NCBI GenBank assembly: GCA_017936925.1
Contig: JAGBEP010000026.1
Span: 1-40,396, forward strand
Length of the DNA: 40,396 nucleotides
From: Clostridia bacterium
Lineage (GTDB): Bacteria > Bacillota > Clostridia > TANB77 > CAG-508
Reading direction: 5' to 3'
Shown in pieces: positions 33,100 to 40,396 of the stretch. A model generated the notes under the pieces. The model searched no databases. It was not told the origin of the DNA and was given only the letters and a program-made list of their open reading frames with translations. The translations under genes were made by a program, and so were the position numbers. Positions within the stretch are counted from its first letter, which is position 1. Every line of letters starts with the position of its first letter.

Positions 33100-33130
33100 T
33101 TGACTTAGAGCTAACTCTAAGTGATATATA
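33100..33130 (+). promoter_or_regulatory. MerR-type promoter and operator (AdhR-like)
   Basis: TTGACT (33100-33105) and TATATA (33125-33130) are 19 bases apart, the overlong spacer typical of MerR-activated promoters. The spacer region holds the dyad CTTAGAG-CTAA-CTCTAAG (33104-33121). From memory, the Bacillus AdhR site is of the CTTAAAG-N4-CTTTAAG type, very close to this. The likely regulator is encoded at 34943. Confidence 0.85.
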
Positions 33131-33160
33131 TAAGATACAAAAAATTTAGGAGGTAAAATA

Positions 33161-34924
33161 ATGTATTTAGAAAAAATAAGTGAACCCAAAGATATTAATA
33201 AATTAAGTAATGATGAGCTAAAGGTTTTAGCATCAGAAATTAGAGATGCTTTAATGAATAGGTTAAGTAAACATGGAGGTCATTTTGGACCAAATTTTGG
33301 TATGGTAGAAACTATTATAGCACTCCATTATGTATTTAATTCTCCAGTGGACAAAATTGTATATGATGTATCACATCAAAGTTACCCACACAAAATGCTT
33401 ACAGGAAGAAAAGATGCTTACCTTTATGAAGAACATTTTGAAGATGTTTCAGGTTATACAAATTCAGAAGAAAGTGAACATGACTTCTTTAATGTTGGAC
33501 ATACATCTACTTCTATCAGTTTAGCTTCAGGATTGGTAAAAGCAAGAGATTTAAAAGGAGATAAAGAAAATATAATAGCAGTTATCGGAGATGGGTCTTT
33601 AAGTGGTGGAGAAGCATTAGAGGGATTAAATTTTGCAAGTGAATTACAAAGTAATTTTATTATTATTGTAAATGATAATGATATGTCTATTGCAGAAAAT
33701 CACGGAGGATTATATAAAAATTTAAAAGAATTAAGGGACAGTAAGGGTACTTGCCCATGTAACCTATTTAAAGCTATGAATTTAGATTATATCTATGTTG
33801 AAGATGGAAATGATTTAGAAACACTAATTCATACATTTTATGATATAAAAGATATTGATCATCCAATAGTAGTTCATATCAATACACAAAAAGGAAAAGG
33901 TTATCAAATAGCAGAAGAAAATAAAGAAAATTGGCATTGGTGTATGCCTTTTGACGTAGAAACAGGAAAACCAAAAGTAACTTTTGAAGGAGAAGATTAT
34001 GGGAATTTAACAGCAGATTATTTATTAGATAAGATGAAAAAAGATTCAAAAGTAGTAACATTAGTTGCAGGGGTACCAACCAATATTGGATTTACAAAAG
34101 ATAAGAGAGAACGAGCAGGAAAACAATTTGTAGATGTAGGAATTGCAGAAGAACATGCAATAGCAATGGCGTCAGGAATTGCAAAAAATGGAGGGAAGCC
34201 AGTATTTGCTACACATTCAAGTTTTATTCAAAGAACTTACGATCAGCTATCACAGGATTTATGTGTCAATAATAATCCAGCGACTATTTTAGTAAATACA
34301 GCATCTGTATATGGAATGAATGATGTAACGCATTTAGGATTATATGATATAGCAATGATGAGTAATATTCCAAATTTAGTATATTTAGCACCAACATCTA
34401 AAGAGGAATATTTTGCAATGTTAGATTGGAGTATAGAACAAGATAAATATCCAGTAGCGATTCGTATTCCATGCAATGGAGTTATTTCAGATAATAGAAA
34501 AGTGCAAAATGATTATAGTAATTTGAATAAGTATAAAATAGAAAAACAAGGAAGTAAAGTAGCAATTGTTGCATTAGGAGATTTTTATCAGTTAGGAGAG
34601 CAAATTGTAAGTGAGATAAAAGAAAAATTGGGATTTGTACCAACATTAATAAATCCAAGATATATTACAGGATTAGATAAAAATTTGCTTGAAGAATTAA
34701 AAAAAGAACATGAAATAGTCATTACGCTAGAAGATGGTATTTTAGAAGGTGGATTCGGAGAAAAAATTGCAAGTTTTTATGGAACAACAAATATGAAAGT
34801 TAAAAATTATGGAATTAAAAAAAGTTTTCCAGACAGATATGTAGTAGATGAGTTACTAAAAGAAAATGGAATTACAATAGATAAAATCATTGAAGATATA
34901 AAAGAAATAATAGATATAAAATAA
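33161..34924 (+). CDS. DXS-like thiamine-diphosphate transketolase-family enzyme
   Basis: A 587-residue protein related to 1-deoxy-D-xylulose-5-phosphate synthase. DXS-type motifs are GGHFGPNFGMVETIIALHYV, YDVSHQSYPHKMLTGRKDAY, GHTSTSISLASGL, the ThDP motif IGDGSLSGGEALEGLN (Gly143, Asp144) with NDNDMSI, the catalytic-Glu region VDVGIAEEHAIAMASG (about Glu330) and a transketolase C-terminal domain. It is about 30-40 residues shorter than housekeeping DXS and differs at usually invariant sites (VSHQS for VGHQA, GEALE for GMAFE). It stands under a MerR-type stress promoter together with an AdhR-like gene rather than with isoprenoid genes. A dedicated paralogue acting on reactive aldehydes or ketones is therefore plausible, but true DXS activity cannot be excluded. 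TTAGGAGG precedes the ATG. Confidence 0.85.
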   Translation: MYLEKISEPKDINKLSNDELKVLASEIRDALMNRLSKHGGHFGPNFGMVETIIALHYVFNSPVDKIVYDVSHQSYPHKMLTGRKDAYLYEEHFEDVSGYTNSEESEHDFFNVGHTSTSISLASGLVKARDLKGDKENIIAVIGDGSLSGGEALEGLNFASELQSNFIIIVNDNDMSIAENHGGLYKNLKELRDSKGTCPCNLFKAMNLDYIYVEDGNDLETLIHTFYDIKDIDHPIVVHINTQKGKGYQIAEENKENWHWCMPFDVETGKPKVTFEGEDYGNLTADYLLDKMKKDSKVVTLVAGVPTNIGFTKDKRERAGKQFVDVGIAEEHAIAMASGIAKNGGKPVFATHSSFIQRTYDQLSQDLCVNNNPATILVNTASVYGMNDVTHLGLYDIAMMSNIPNLVYLAPTSKEEYFAMLDWSIEQDKYPVAIRIPCNGVISDNRKVQNDYSNLNKYKIEKQGSKVAIVALGDFYQLGEQIVSEIKEKLGFVPTLINPRYITGLDKNLLEELKKEHEIVITLEDGILEGGFGEKIASFYGTTNMKVKNYGIKKSFPDRYVVDELLKENGITIDKIIEDIKEIIDIK

Positions 34925-34942
34925 TTTAAGAAGGTGAAAAAA

Positions 34943-35326
34943 ATGACAATTGCAGAAGTTAGTAAAAAATATGATTTAACAGCAGATACGATAAGGTATT
35001 ATGAAAAAATAGGTTTAATTCCAACAGTACCTAGAACAGAAAAAGGAATTAGAAATTTTGATGAAGAATCTTGCAATTGGATAGAATTTATTAAATGTAT
35101 GAGAAATGCTGGGATGGAAATTGAAATTTTATTAGAATATGTTAATTTATTTAAACAAGGAAAAACTACTGTAAAAGCAAGAAAAAGATTATTAGAAGAG
35201 CAAAGAGAAAAACTAATAGAAAAGCAAAATAATATAAATGCTACCATTGAAAGGCTAGACTATAAATTAGAATTATATGATGAAATTATTTTGGGGAAGC
35301 GAAAAGATTTTACAGAAACAATATAA
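34943..35326 (+). CDS. MerR-family regulator, AdhR-like
   Basis: 127 residues. The N-terminal winged helix (MTIAEVSKKYDLTADTIRYY, EKIGLIP) is typical of MerR. WIEFIKCMRNAGMEIE places a Cys at residue 52, the redox/aldehyde-sensing Cys of Bacillus AdhR, and a second Cys is at 44. A dimerisation coiled coil follows (EEQREKLIEKQNNINATIERLD). AdhR responds to formaldehyde and methylglyoxal and activates promoters with a long spacer, exactly the type seen upstream of the DXS-like gene. A GTG at 34934 is in frame, but ATG 34943 has AAGAAGGTG at good distance and gives the family N-terminus. It is in one operon with the DXS-like gene (18 bases apart), so it probably activates its own transcription. 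Confidence 0.9.
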   Translation: MTIAEVSKKYDLTADTIRYYEKIGLIPTVPRTEKGIRNFDEESCNWIEFIKCMRNAGMEIEILLEYVNLFKQGKTTVKARKRLLEEQREKLIEKQNNINATIERLDYKLELYDEIILGKRKDFTETI

Positions 35327-35348
35327 TGTTAATTAAGGAGAAATTTTA

Positions 35349-35532
35349 ATGAATAAGAAAATTCTATATTTAATAATTATTTTTATAGTAATCATTGCAG
35401 TTAGTATAGGTATATTTTTTAGAATAAATAACACGAATAATGAAAATGCCAATGAAATTAATGAACGCTATTAGTAATATTGTAGATGAAATTGTAAGAA
35501 AAGAGTATGTATATAATGATGAAATCTTATAA
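35349..35532 (+). pseudogene. Short signal-anchor protein, possibly a truncated or frameshifted remnant
   Basis: ATG 35349 has TTAAGGAGAAAT before it and starts MNKKILYLIIIFIVIIAVSI, a signal anchor, then a short Asn-rich stretch to a TAG at 35472-35474 (41 residues). The next frame begins within it (ATG 35461) and gives MNAISNIVDEIVRKEYVYND and EIL to a TAA at 35530-35532. A single extra base near 35459 would fuse the two into about 60 residues, still small. It follows the AdhR-like gene and precedes a terminator, so it is the last cistron of that operon, intact-small or decayed. No family recognised. Confidence 0.4.
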
Positions 35533-35538
35533 AGAAAG

Positions 35539-35572
35539 TGCCTGTATTGTGTTTTATGATACAGGCATTTTA
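35539..35572 (+). terminator. Rho-independent terminator
   Basis: TGCCTGTAT (35539-35547) pairs perfectly with ATACAGGCA (35559-35567), followed by TTTTAG. It ends the DXS-like/AdhR operon. Confidence 0.85.
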
Positions 35573-35614
35573 GCTAGATTTAAGGTAATAATTTATGTAT
35601 TAACAAGCACTGAA

Positions 35615-35680
35615 ATTGGGAGACCGAAATTTCTGTTTGTCTCAAATTCTATTCAATGGGATGAAATCCCAATCCCTTTT
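35615..35680 (+). promoter_or_regulatory. Possible alternative RNA structure upstream of hsdR
   Basis: TGGGAT (35657-35662) pairs with ATCCCA (35666-35671) and is followed by ATCCCTTTTT, like a small terminator. The same 3' segment, TCCCAAT (35667-35673), can also pair with ATTGGGA at 35615-35621. The two foldings exclude each other. Seen in sequence; function unproven. Confidence 0.25.
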
Positions 35681-35711
35681 TGAAAAGTAAAAATATGTCG
35701 AAAAAAGTAGA

Positions 35712-35732
35712 AAAATTTGCAAAGCAAATTTT
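35712..35732. repeat. Perfect inverted repeat upstream of the hsdR promoter
   Basis: AAAATTTGC (35712-35720), AAA, GCAAATTTT (35724-35732): 9-base perfect arms, 10 bases before the -35 box. A candidate operator for control of the restriction operon. Confidence 0.5.
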
Positions 35733-35742
35733 CTTGAATTTA

Positions 35743-35771
35743 TTGAGAAAAATGTCGATTTATGATATTAT
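35743..35771 (+). promoter_or_regulatory. Sigma-A promoter of the hsdRMS operon
   Basis: TTGAGA (35743-35748), a 17-base spacer and TATTAT (35766-35771). It lies inside the frame extended upstream from hsdR, which supports the later start at 35824. Confidence 0.65.
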
Positions 35772-35823
35772 ATATTCGGATAATAAAAAATTATCGGAAG
35801 CTATTTTTATAGGGGGAAGAAAA

Positions 35824-38583
35824 ATGACTCCAGAAGTAAAAGCAAGAGAGGTAATTGATAGGAAATTAGAAGAAGTAGGATATGTTATACAAGATATGAG
35901 CGAATTTAATCCTGCAGAATCTTTGGGTGTCGCCGTAAGAGAGTTTCCTACTAATTCTGGACCTGTTGATTACCTATTATTTATAAATAGAATGCCAGTA
36001 GGTGTTATTGAAGCTAAAAGAACAGAGGAAGGTCAAAATCTTGTTTCGGTAGCAGAACAATCACTTAGATATGTTGAAAGTGGATTGAAATATGTTGTTA
36101 ATCAACCAAAATTAAGATTTGCATATGAAGCTACAGATGTAATAGTTAGATTCTGTGACTATGCAGATGAAAAAGCAAAATCAAGGGAAGTATTTACATT
36201 TCATAAGCCCGAAGTATTATTAGAACTTTTACGAGAAGAAGATACATTAAGAAATAGATTAAAAAGATTTCCTGAATTTGATTCAACAGGTTTTAGAAAA
36301 TGCCAAACTACTGCAATTGAAAATCTTGAAAAGTCATTTCAAGAAAACAAACCAAGAGCGTTAATTCAAATGGCAACTGGCGCAGGTAAAACCTTTACAG
36401 CTATTTCAGCGGTATATAGGTTATTAAAATATGGAAAAGCTAAAAGAGTATTATTTTTAGTAGATACTAAAAACTTAGGAGAACAAGCTGAAGAAGAATT
36501 TAGAAAATATAAACCTAATGATGATTCAAGATTGTTTCCTGAGTTATATAATGTTGTAAGATTAAATTCTTCAAATATATCAGATGATACGCATGTATGT
36601 ATTAGTACAATCCAAAGAATGTATTCAATTTTAAGAGGAGAGTCTTTAGATGAAAATTCTGAAGAGATTTCTCCAAGTGAAATAGACTATACACATCAAA
36701 GACCAAAAGAAGTAATGTATAATTCAAAGTATTCACCTGATTTCTTTGATTTTATTATTATAGATGAATGCCATAGATCTATTTATAATGTATGGCAACA
36801 AGTACTAGATTATTTTGATGCATTTTTAATTGGACTAACAGCCACACCTGACAATCGAACATTTGCGTTTTTCAATCAGAATATAGTTAGCGAATATACT
36901 CATGAACAAGCGGTTATTGACGATGTAAATGTTGGCAGACAAGGTACTTATGTTGTTGAAACTGAAATAGGTCAAAATGGTGCTACAATCACTAAAGATT
37001 TAGCTCAAACAATTCAAATAAGAGAAAGATTATCTAGAAAGAAAAGGTGGACTCAATTAGATGAAGATATATATTATAAACCTAGTCAATTAGATGCGGA
37101 TATAGTAAATCCTTCTCAAATAAGAAGTGTTATAAGAATTTTTAAAGAAAAAGTTACGACTGAGATGTTCCCTGGCAGAGAGGAAGTCCCTAAGACTTTA
37201 ATTTTTGCTAAAACAGATAGTCATGCAAATGATATTATAGATATAGTTAGAGAAGAATTTGGTGAGGGTAATGAATTTTGTAAAAAAATTACTTATGGTT
37301 CAGATGAAAATCCTAAATCAATTTTAAATTCTTTTAGAAATGATTACTATCCTAGAATAGCAGTTACAGTTGATATGATTGCTACTGGAACAGATGTAAA
37401 AGCTCTAGAGTGTTTAATTTTTATGAGAGATGTTAGAAGTAAGAATTATTTTGAACAAATGCTGGGACGTGCTACGAGAACATTGAATTATGATGATTTA
37501 CATAAAGTTTCCCCTTCTGCGAAAGAAAGAAAAAAAGGATATATAGTTGTTGACGCTGTTGGTGTTACTAAATCACAAAAAACAACATCTAGACAACTAG
37601 AAAGAAAGCCTTCTGTTTCAATTAAACAACTTATGAATTCTATAGCCATAGGAGAAAAAACAGAAGATAACTTAACTTCTTTAGCTAATAGATTTTTGCT
37701 TTTAGATAAAACATTCGAAGATAATGAAAAAGAAGAAATTGAACAACTTTCAAATGGCTTATCTCTAAGAAATATGGCAAGTAATTTATTAAATGCTTTT
37801 GATGATGACCAAATAGAGATGGAATCTAATAAAGAAGAATATGCTAACTATACAGATGAAGAAAAAATAGAAAAAGCACAAATGTCTTTGATAGAAAAAG
37901 CTGTGGAACCAATATATAATCCTAAACTTCGTCAAAGAATATATGATATGAAGAAAACTCACGATCAGGTTATTGATGATGTTAATATTGATAAAGTTGT
38001 TTATGCTGGATGGGATATTTCAAAAGCAGAAAATGCACAAGAAATTATAAATAGATTCCATAGTTTTATAGAAGAAAATAAAAATGAAATAGAAGCATTG
38101 GAAATAATATACAATCAAATGTATAAAAACAGACCAATTACTTATAAAATGATAAATGATTTATATGATAAGTTAACTAGTTCACCATATTATTTGACAA
38201 GAAATAAACTATGGAGTGCATATGAAGAACTATATCCTAATAAAGTAAAATCGAGAGTTGATGATAAGTTAGCTGATATTATTTCATTAATTAAATTTGA
38301 ATTAGGGCAGAATGATTCATTGCAATCTTTTGCTAGTTTGACAAATAACAAATTTAAAAAATGGATTTTTGATAAGAATTCAGGATATGGACAATTTACT
38401 GAAGAGCAAATGGATTGGTTAAGAAAAATAAGAGACCATATAGCTCTCTCAATGCATATTCAAAAAGAAGATTTAGAGTTGACACCTTTTAATAATATGG
38501 GTGGATTACAAAAATATTATCAATTATTTGGTAACAACTATGAGATTATACTGGAAGAATTGAATTATGCATTAGTAGCTTAA
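35824..38583 (+). CDS. hsdR: Type I restriction enzyme, R subunit (EcoEI/EcoAI-like)
   Basis: A 919-residue ATP-dependent translocase and nuclease. N-terminal PD-(D/E)xK nuclease: Asp49 (GPVDYLLF), Glu63 and Lys65 (VIEAKR). SF2 helicase: Walker A MATGAGKTFTA (Lys189), DECH box at 314-317 (IIDECHRSIY), LIGLTATPDNRT, and the C-terminal motif VTVDMIATGTDVKALE with QMLGRATR. The end matches the EcoEI R C-terminal domain (ITYKMINDLYDKLTSSPYYL to NNMGGLQKYYQLFG). The frame is open upstream to a TTG at 35680, but ATG 35824 has AGGGGGAAG at good distance and MTPEVKAREVIDRKL is the family N-terminus. First gene of hsdRMS. Codon use is less A-skewed than the housekeeping genes, consistent with transfer. 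Confidence 0.97.
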   Translation: MTPEVKAREVIDRKLEEVGYVIQDMSEFNPAESLGVAVREFPTNSGPVDYLLFINRMPVGVIEAKRTEEGQNLVSVAEQSLRYVESGLKYVVNQPKLRFAYEATDVIVRFCDYADEKAKSREVFTFHKPEVLLELLREEDTLRNRLKRFPEFDSTGFRKCQTTAIENLEKSFQENKPRALIQMATGAGKTFTAISAVYRLLKYGKAKRVLFLVDTKNLGEQAEEEFRKYKPNDDSRLFPELYNVVRLNSSNISDDTHVCISTIQRMYSILRGESLDENSEEISPSEIDYTHQRPKEVMYNSKYSPDFFDFIIIDECHRSIYNVWQQVLDYFDAFLIGLTATPDNRTFAFFNQNIVSEYTHEQAVIDDVNVGRQGTYVVETEIGQNGATITKDLAQTIQIRERLSRKKRWTQLDEDIYYKPSQLDADIVNPSQIRSVIRIFKEKVTTEMFPGREEVPKTLIFAKTDSHANDIIDIVREEFGEGNEFCKKITYGSDENPKSILNSFRNDYYPRIAVTVDMIATGTDVKALECLIFMRDVRSKNYFEQMLGRATRTLNYDDLHKVSPSAKERKKGYIVVDAVGVTKSQKTTSRQLERKPSVSIKQLMNSIAIGEKTEDNLTSLANRFLLLDKTFEDNEKEEIEQLSNGLSLRNMASNLLNAFDDDQIEMESNKEEYANYTDEEKIEKAQMSLIEKAVEPIYNPKLRQRIYDMKKTHDQVIDDVNIDKVVYAGWDISKAENAQEIINRFHSFIEENKNEIEALEIIYNQMYKNRPITYKMINDLYDKLTSSPYYLTRNKLWSAYEELYPNKVKSRVDDKLADIISLIKFELGQNDSLQSFASLTNNKFKKWIFDKNSGYGQFTEEQMDWLRKIRDHIALSMHIQKEDLELTPFNNMGGLQKYYQLFGNNYEIILEELNYALVA

Positions 38584-38597
38584 TAGAGGAGTAAAAA

Positions 38598-40085
38598 ATG
38601 AGTGAAGAAAATATAAGTACAATAAATAAAAAAATATGGAACATGGCGGATGTTTTAAGAGATGATGGAGTCTCAAATATCGACTATTTGGAACAAATAA
38701 CATATCTTTTATTTTTAAAAATGTGTGATGAATATAGTAAACCGCCATTTAATAAAGATATGAAAATTCCAGAAAGTTGTAAATGGGAAACATTAACAAA
38801 TAAAAAAGGTGCAGAACTTGCAAAACATTATAAAGAAGTGCTTGAAACTTTAGGAGAACAAGATGGAATATTAAAAGAAATATATGGTTCTGCTCAAAAT
38901 AAAATAAATACACCAGCTATGTTATTAAGAGTTATTAATTTGATAGACAAAGAGACATGGACAGCATTTTCAACAGATGTTAAAGGTGCAATTTATGAAG
39001 GTTTACTAGAAAAAACATCTAGTGATATTAAAAGTGGAGCTGGACAATATTTTACACCTAGACCACTTATAAATGCAATGGTTAAATGTATAGCTCCAGA
39101 ACCAAATAAAAATATCTGTGACCCTTGCTGTGGAAGTGGTGGATTTTTGATTTCATCTAAAAACTTTATCGAAGATAATTATGTTTTAGATGAAAAGCAA
39201 AAAAAATTTCTGAAATATGAAACTTTTAGAGGTTGGGAAATTGTTCCTATAACATATAAGATGTCATTAATGAACTTATTTCTGCATAATATAAGTGATT
39301 TCGGAGGAAAGTCTCCTATAACAAGGGCAGATTCTTTATTATCTGATCCTGGAGAAAGATTTGATTATGTATTAACAAATCCACCATTTGGAACTAAATC
39401 AACAATTACTTTTACTAACGAAGAAGGAGACCAAGAAAAAGAAGACACAGTATATAATAGACAAGATTTTTGGTGTACTAGCTCCAACAAACAATTTAAT
39501 TTTTTACAACATATACACACAATTTTAAAAATAAATGGAAAATGTGCAGTTGTAATGCCAGACAATATTTTATTTGAAGAAGGTTCAGGTGGACTTACTA
39601 TTAGAAAAAAGTTACTTGAAACAACTAACTTACACACAATATTAAGATTACCTACAGGTATATTTTATAAACCAGGTGTTAAAGCAAATGTACTATTTTT
39701 TGATAACAAAGCAGCTAGCCCAGAGATACAGACAAAAGAAATTTGGTATTATGATTTTAGAGCAAGGAAGCATTTTACATTAAAGCAAAATCCATTAAAA
39801 GAAAGTGATTTAGATGAATTTGTAGACCTATATTGTTCTAACAATATAAAAAATAGAAAAGAAACTTGGAATAATGAAAATCCTGAAGGCAGATGGAGAA
39901 AATTTACTTATGACCAAATAAAAAATGATTATAAGTTTAACTTAGATATTTCATGGATTAAAGATGATGATGACGGATTAGATGATATAACACTTGAAGA
40001 TATTTTTAATGAAATAAAAATTGAAAGTGAACAAATCGCTAAGACTGTTGAAGAATTAGAGAAAATAATAAATGAGGTAAAATAA
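38598..40085 (+). CDS. hsdM: Type I restriction-modification DNA methyltransferase, M subunit
   Basis: A 495-residue N6-adenine methyltransferase. It opens with the HsdM helical domain (INKKIWNMADVLRDDGVSNI and DYLEQITYLLFLKM). Then come the SAM pocket (GAGQYFTPRPLI; ICDPCCGSGGFLIS at 173-186, Asp175, with Cys where Ala is common in DPACGSGG) and catalytic motif IV NPPF (261-264). It starts 14 bases after hsdR with AGAGGAG before ATG. It needs HsdS for specificity and HsdR for cutting; the methylated base is adenine in a bipartite site that cannot be predicted. Confidence 0.97.
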   Translation: MSEENISTINKKIWNMADVLRDDGVSNIDYLEQITYLLFLKMCDEYSKPPFNKDMKIPESCKWETLTNKKGAELAKHYKEVLETLGEQDGILKEIYGSAQNKINTPAMLLRVINLIDKETWTAFSTDVKGAIYEGLLEKTSSDIKSGAGQYFTPRPLINAMVKCIAPEPNKNICDPCCGSGGFLISSKNFIEDNYVLDEKQKKFLKYETFRGWEIVPITYKMSLMNLFLHNISDFGGKSPITRADSLLSDPGERFDYVLTNPPFGTKSTITFTNEEGDQEKEDTVYNRQDFWCTSSNKQFNFLQHIHTILKINGKCAVVMPDNILFEEGSGGLTIRKKLLETTNLHTILRLPTGIFYKPGVKANVLFFDNKAASPEIQTKEIWYYDFRARKHFTLKQNPLKESDLDEFVDLYCSNNIKNRKETWNNENPEGRWRKFTYDQIKNDYKFNLDISWIKDDDDGLDDITLEDIFNEIKIESEQIAKTVEELEKIINEVK

Positions 40086-40087
40086 CA

Positions 40088-40396
40088 TTGAATACAGAAT
40101 TATTAAAGAAAAAAATCCTTCAATTGGCTATGCAAGGTAAACTGGTTGAACAAGATGAATCAGATGGAACAGCAGAAGAGTTAATAGACCAAATTCTTGA
40201 AGAAAAAAAGAAATTAATGGCTGAAGGTAAGATAAAAAAAGAAAAATTATCAAGGATATACAAAAATCCTACTGATAATCATTATTATGAGAAGTTTGAA
40301 GATGGGAAGAAAATTGATGTTACCAATCAGATTTACTATGAGATACCTTCTGAATGGGAATACGTTAGACTAAAAAACATTTCATCTATTATCTCA
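40088..40396 (+). CDS. hsdS: Type I restriction-modification specificity subunit, N-terminal part (cut by window end)
   Basis: 103 codons before the window ends. It starts at TTG 40088, two bases after the hsdM stop, with GAGG just upstream. The sequence is typical of HsdS N-termini: ILQLAMQGKLVEQDESDGTA, a charged helix (EELIDQILEEKKKLMAEGKI), then YYEIPSEWEYVRLKNIS, the first strand of target recognition domain 1. The target domains lie outside, so the recognition sequence is unknown. It is truncated by the window, not by mutation. Confidence 0.93.
   Translation, partial: MNTELLKKKILQLAMQGKLVEQDESDGTAEELIDQILEEKKKLMAEGKIKKEKLSRIYKNPTDNHYYEKFEDGKKIDVTNQIYYEIPSEWEYVRLKNISSIIS

Noticed and set aside
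1..40396. CRISPR array, insertion sequence, integrase or prophage structural genes
   Set aside because: No regularly spaced repeats, transposase motifs, integrase or capsid/tail genes were found in the window.
40088..40396. hsdS as a truncated pseudogene
   Set aside because: The open frame simply reaches the end of the window; the visible part is normal HsdS sequence.

Overview
The window is AT-rich DNA with compact operons, strong AGGAGG ribosome-binding sites and A-rich sense strands. Its genes point to an uncultured, probably gut-associated member of the Clostridia (Bacillota). Three sporulation-lineage genes support this: gpr (germination protease), sigH (stationary-phase/sporulation sigma factor) and ytxC. 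The GH57/DUF4912/GT4 alpha-glucan cluster and the housekeeping genes (miaB-mutS, ychF, typA, trmR) fit the same group. No species can be named from the sequence alone.

Layout. 0-1 kb: the tail of an unknown gene and a broken C39-peptidase-like gene of foreign composition. 1-7.1 kb (+): frameshifted gpr, a large protein with an HEAIH zinc-protease-like motif and an overlapping charged partner, an SGNH hydrolase, a metallo-beta-lactamase-fold hydrolase and an iron alcohol dehydrogenase. 7.2-11.6 kb (-): TraX-family membrane protein, YtxC, GH57 branching enzyme and DUF4912 protein. 11.8 kb (+): GT4 glycogen-synthase-like enzyme, divergent from the previous cluster. 13-16 kb: a solitary toxin-domain-like gene, ylbF, sigH, tRNA-Thr(GGT) and a membrane-anchored protein with two frameshifts. 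16-24 kb (+): ychF, a transglutaminase-like protein, miaB, mutS and a zinc-ribbon/WG-repeat membrane protein. 24-32.5 kb: two solitary, more GC-rich orphan genes around asnB (-), a prepilin-VWA fusion (frameshifted), typA and trmR, then an ASCH-domain gene. 32.5-40.4 kb: accessory DNA holding a small membrane protein, a candidate small RNA, a DXS-like enzyme with its AdhR-type MerR regulator, and a type I restriction-modification operon (hsdR, hsdM, truncated hsdS).

Most notable points. (1) Four one-base insertions break three otherwise intact genes. All shift the same way, and each can be placed at a CGGA tetramer, which suggests either assembly error or recent decay. (2) Three unrelated solitary genes (13.2, 24.1 and 31.4 kb) share the promoter 11-mer GTTGACATAAT, and each has its own terminator, so they look like independently acquired one-gene cassettes. 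(3) The typA leader holds a perfect 11-bp hairpin whose 3' arm could also pair with the ribosome-binding site. (4) The DXS-like gene has a textbook MerR promoter (19-bp spacer containing CTTAGAG-N4-CTCTAAG), and the adjacent regulator keeps the Cys52 of AdhR. (5) A duplicated extended -10 promoter at 32.98 kb drives about 80 nt of non-coding DNA ending in a terminator. I do not see a proven new multi-gene system; the cassette family and the HEAIH protein pair are the best leads.
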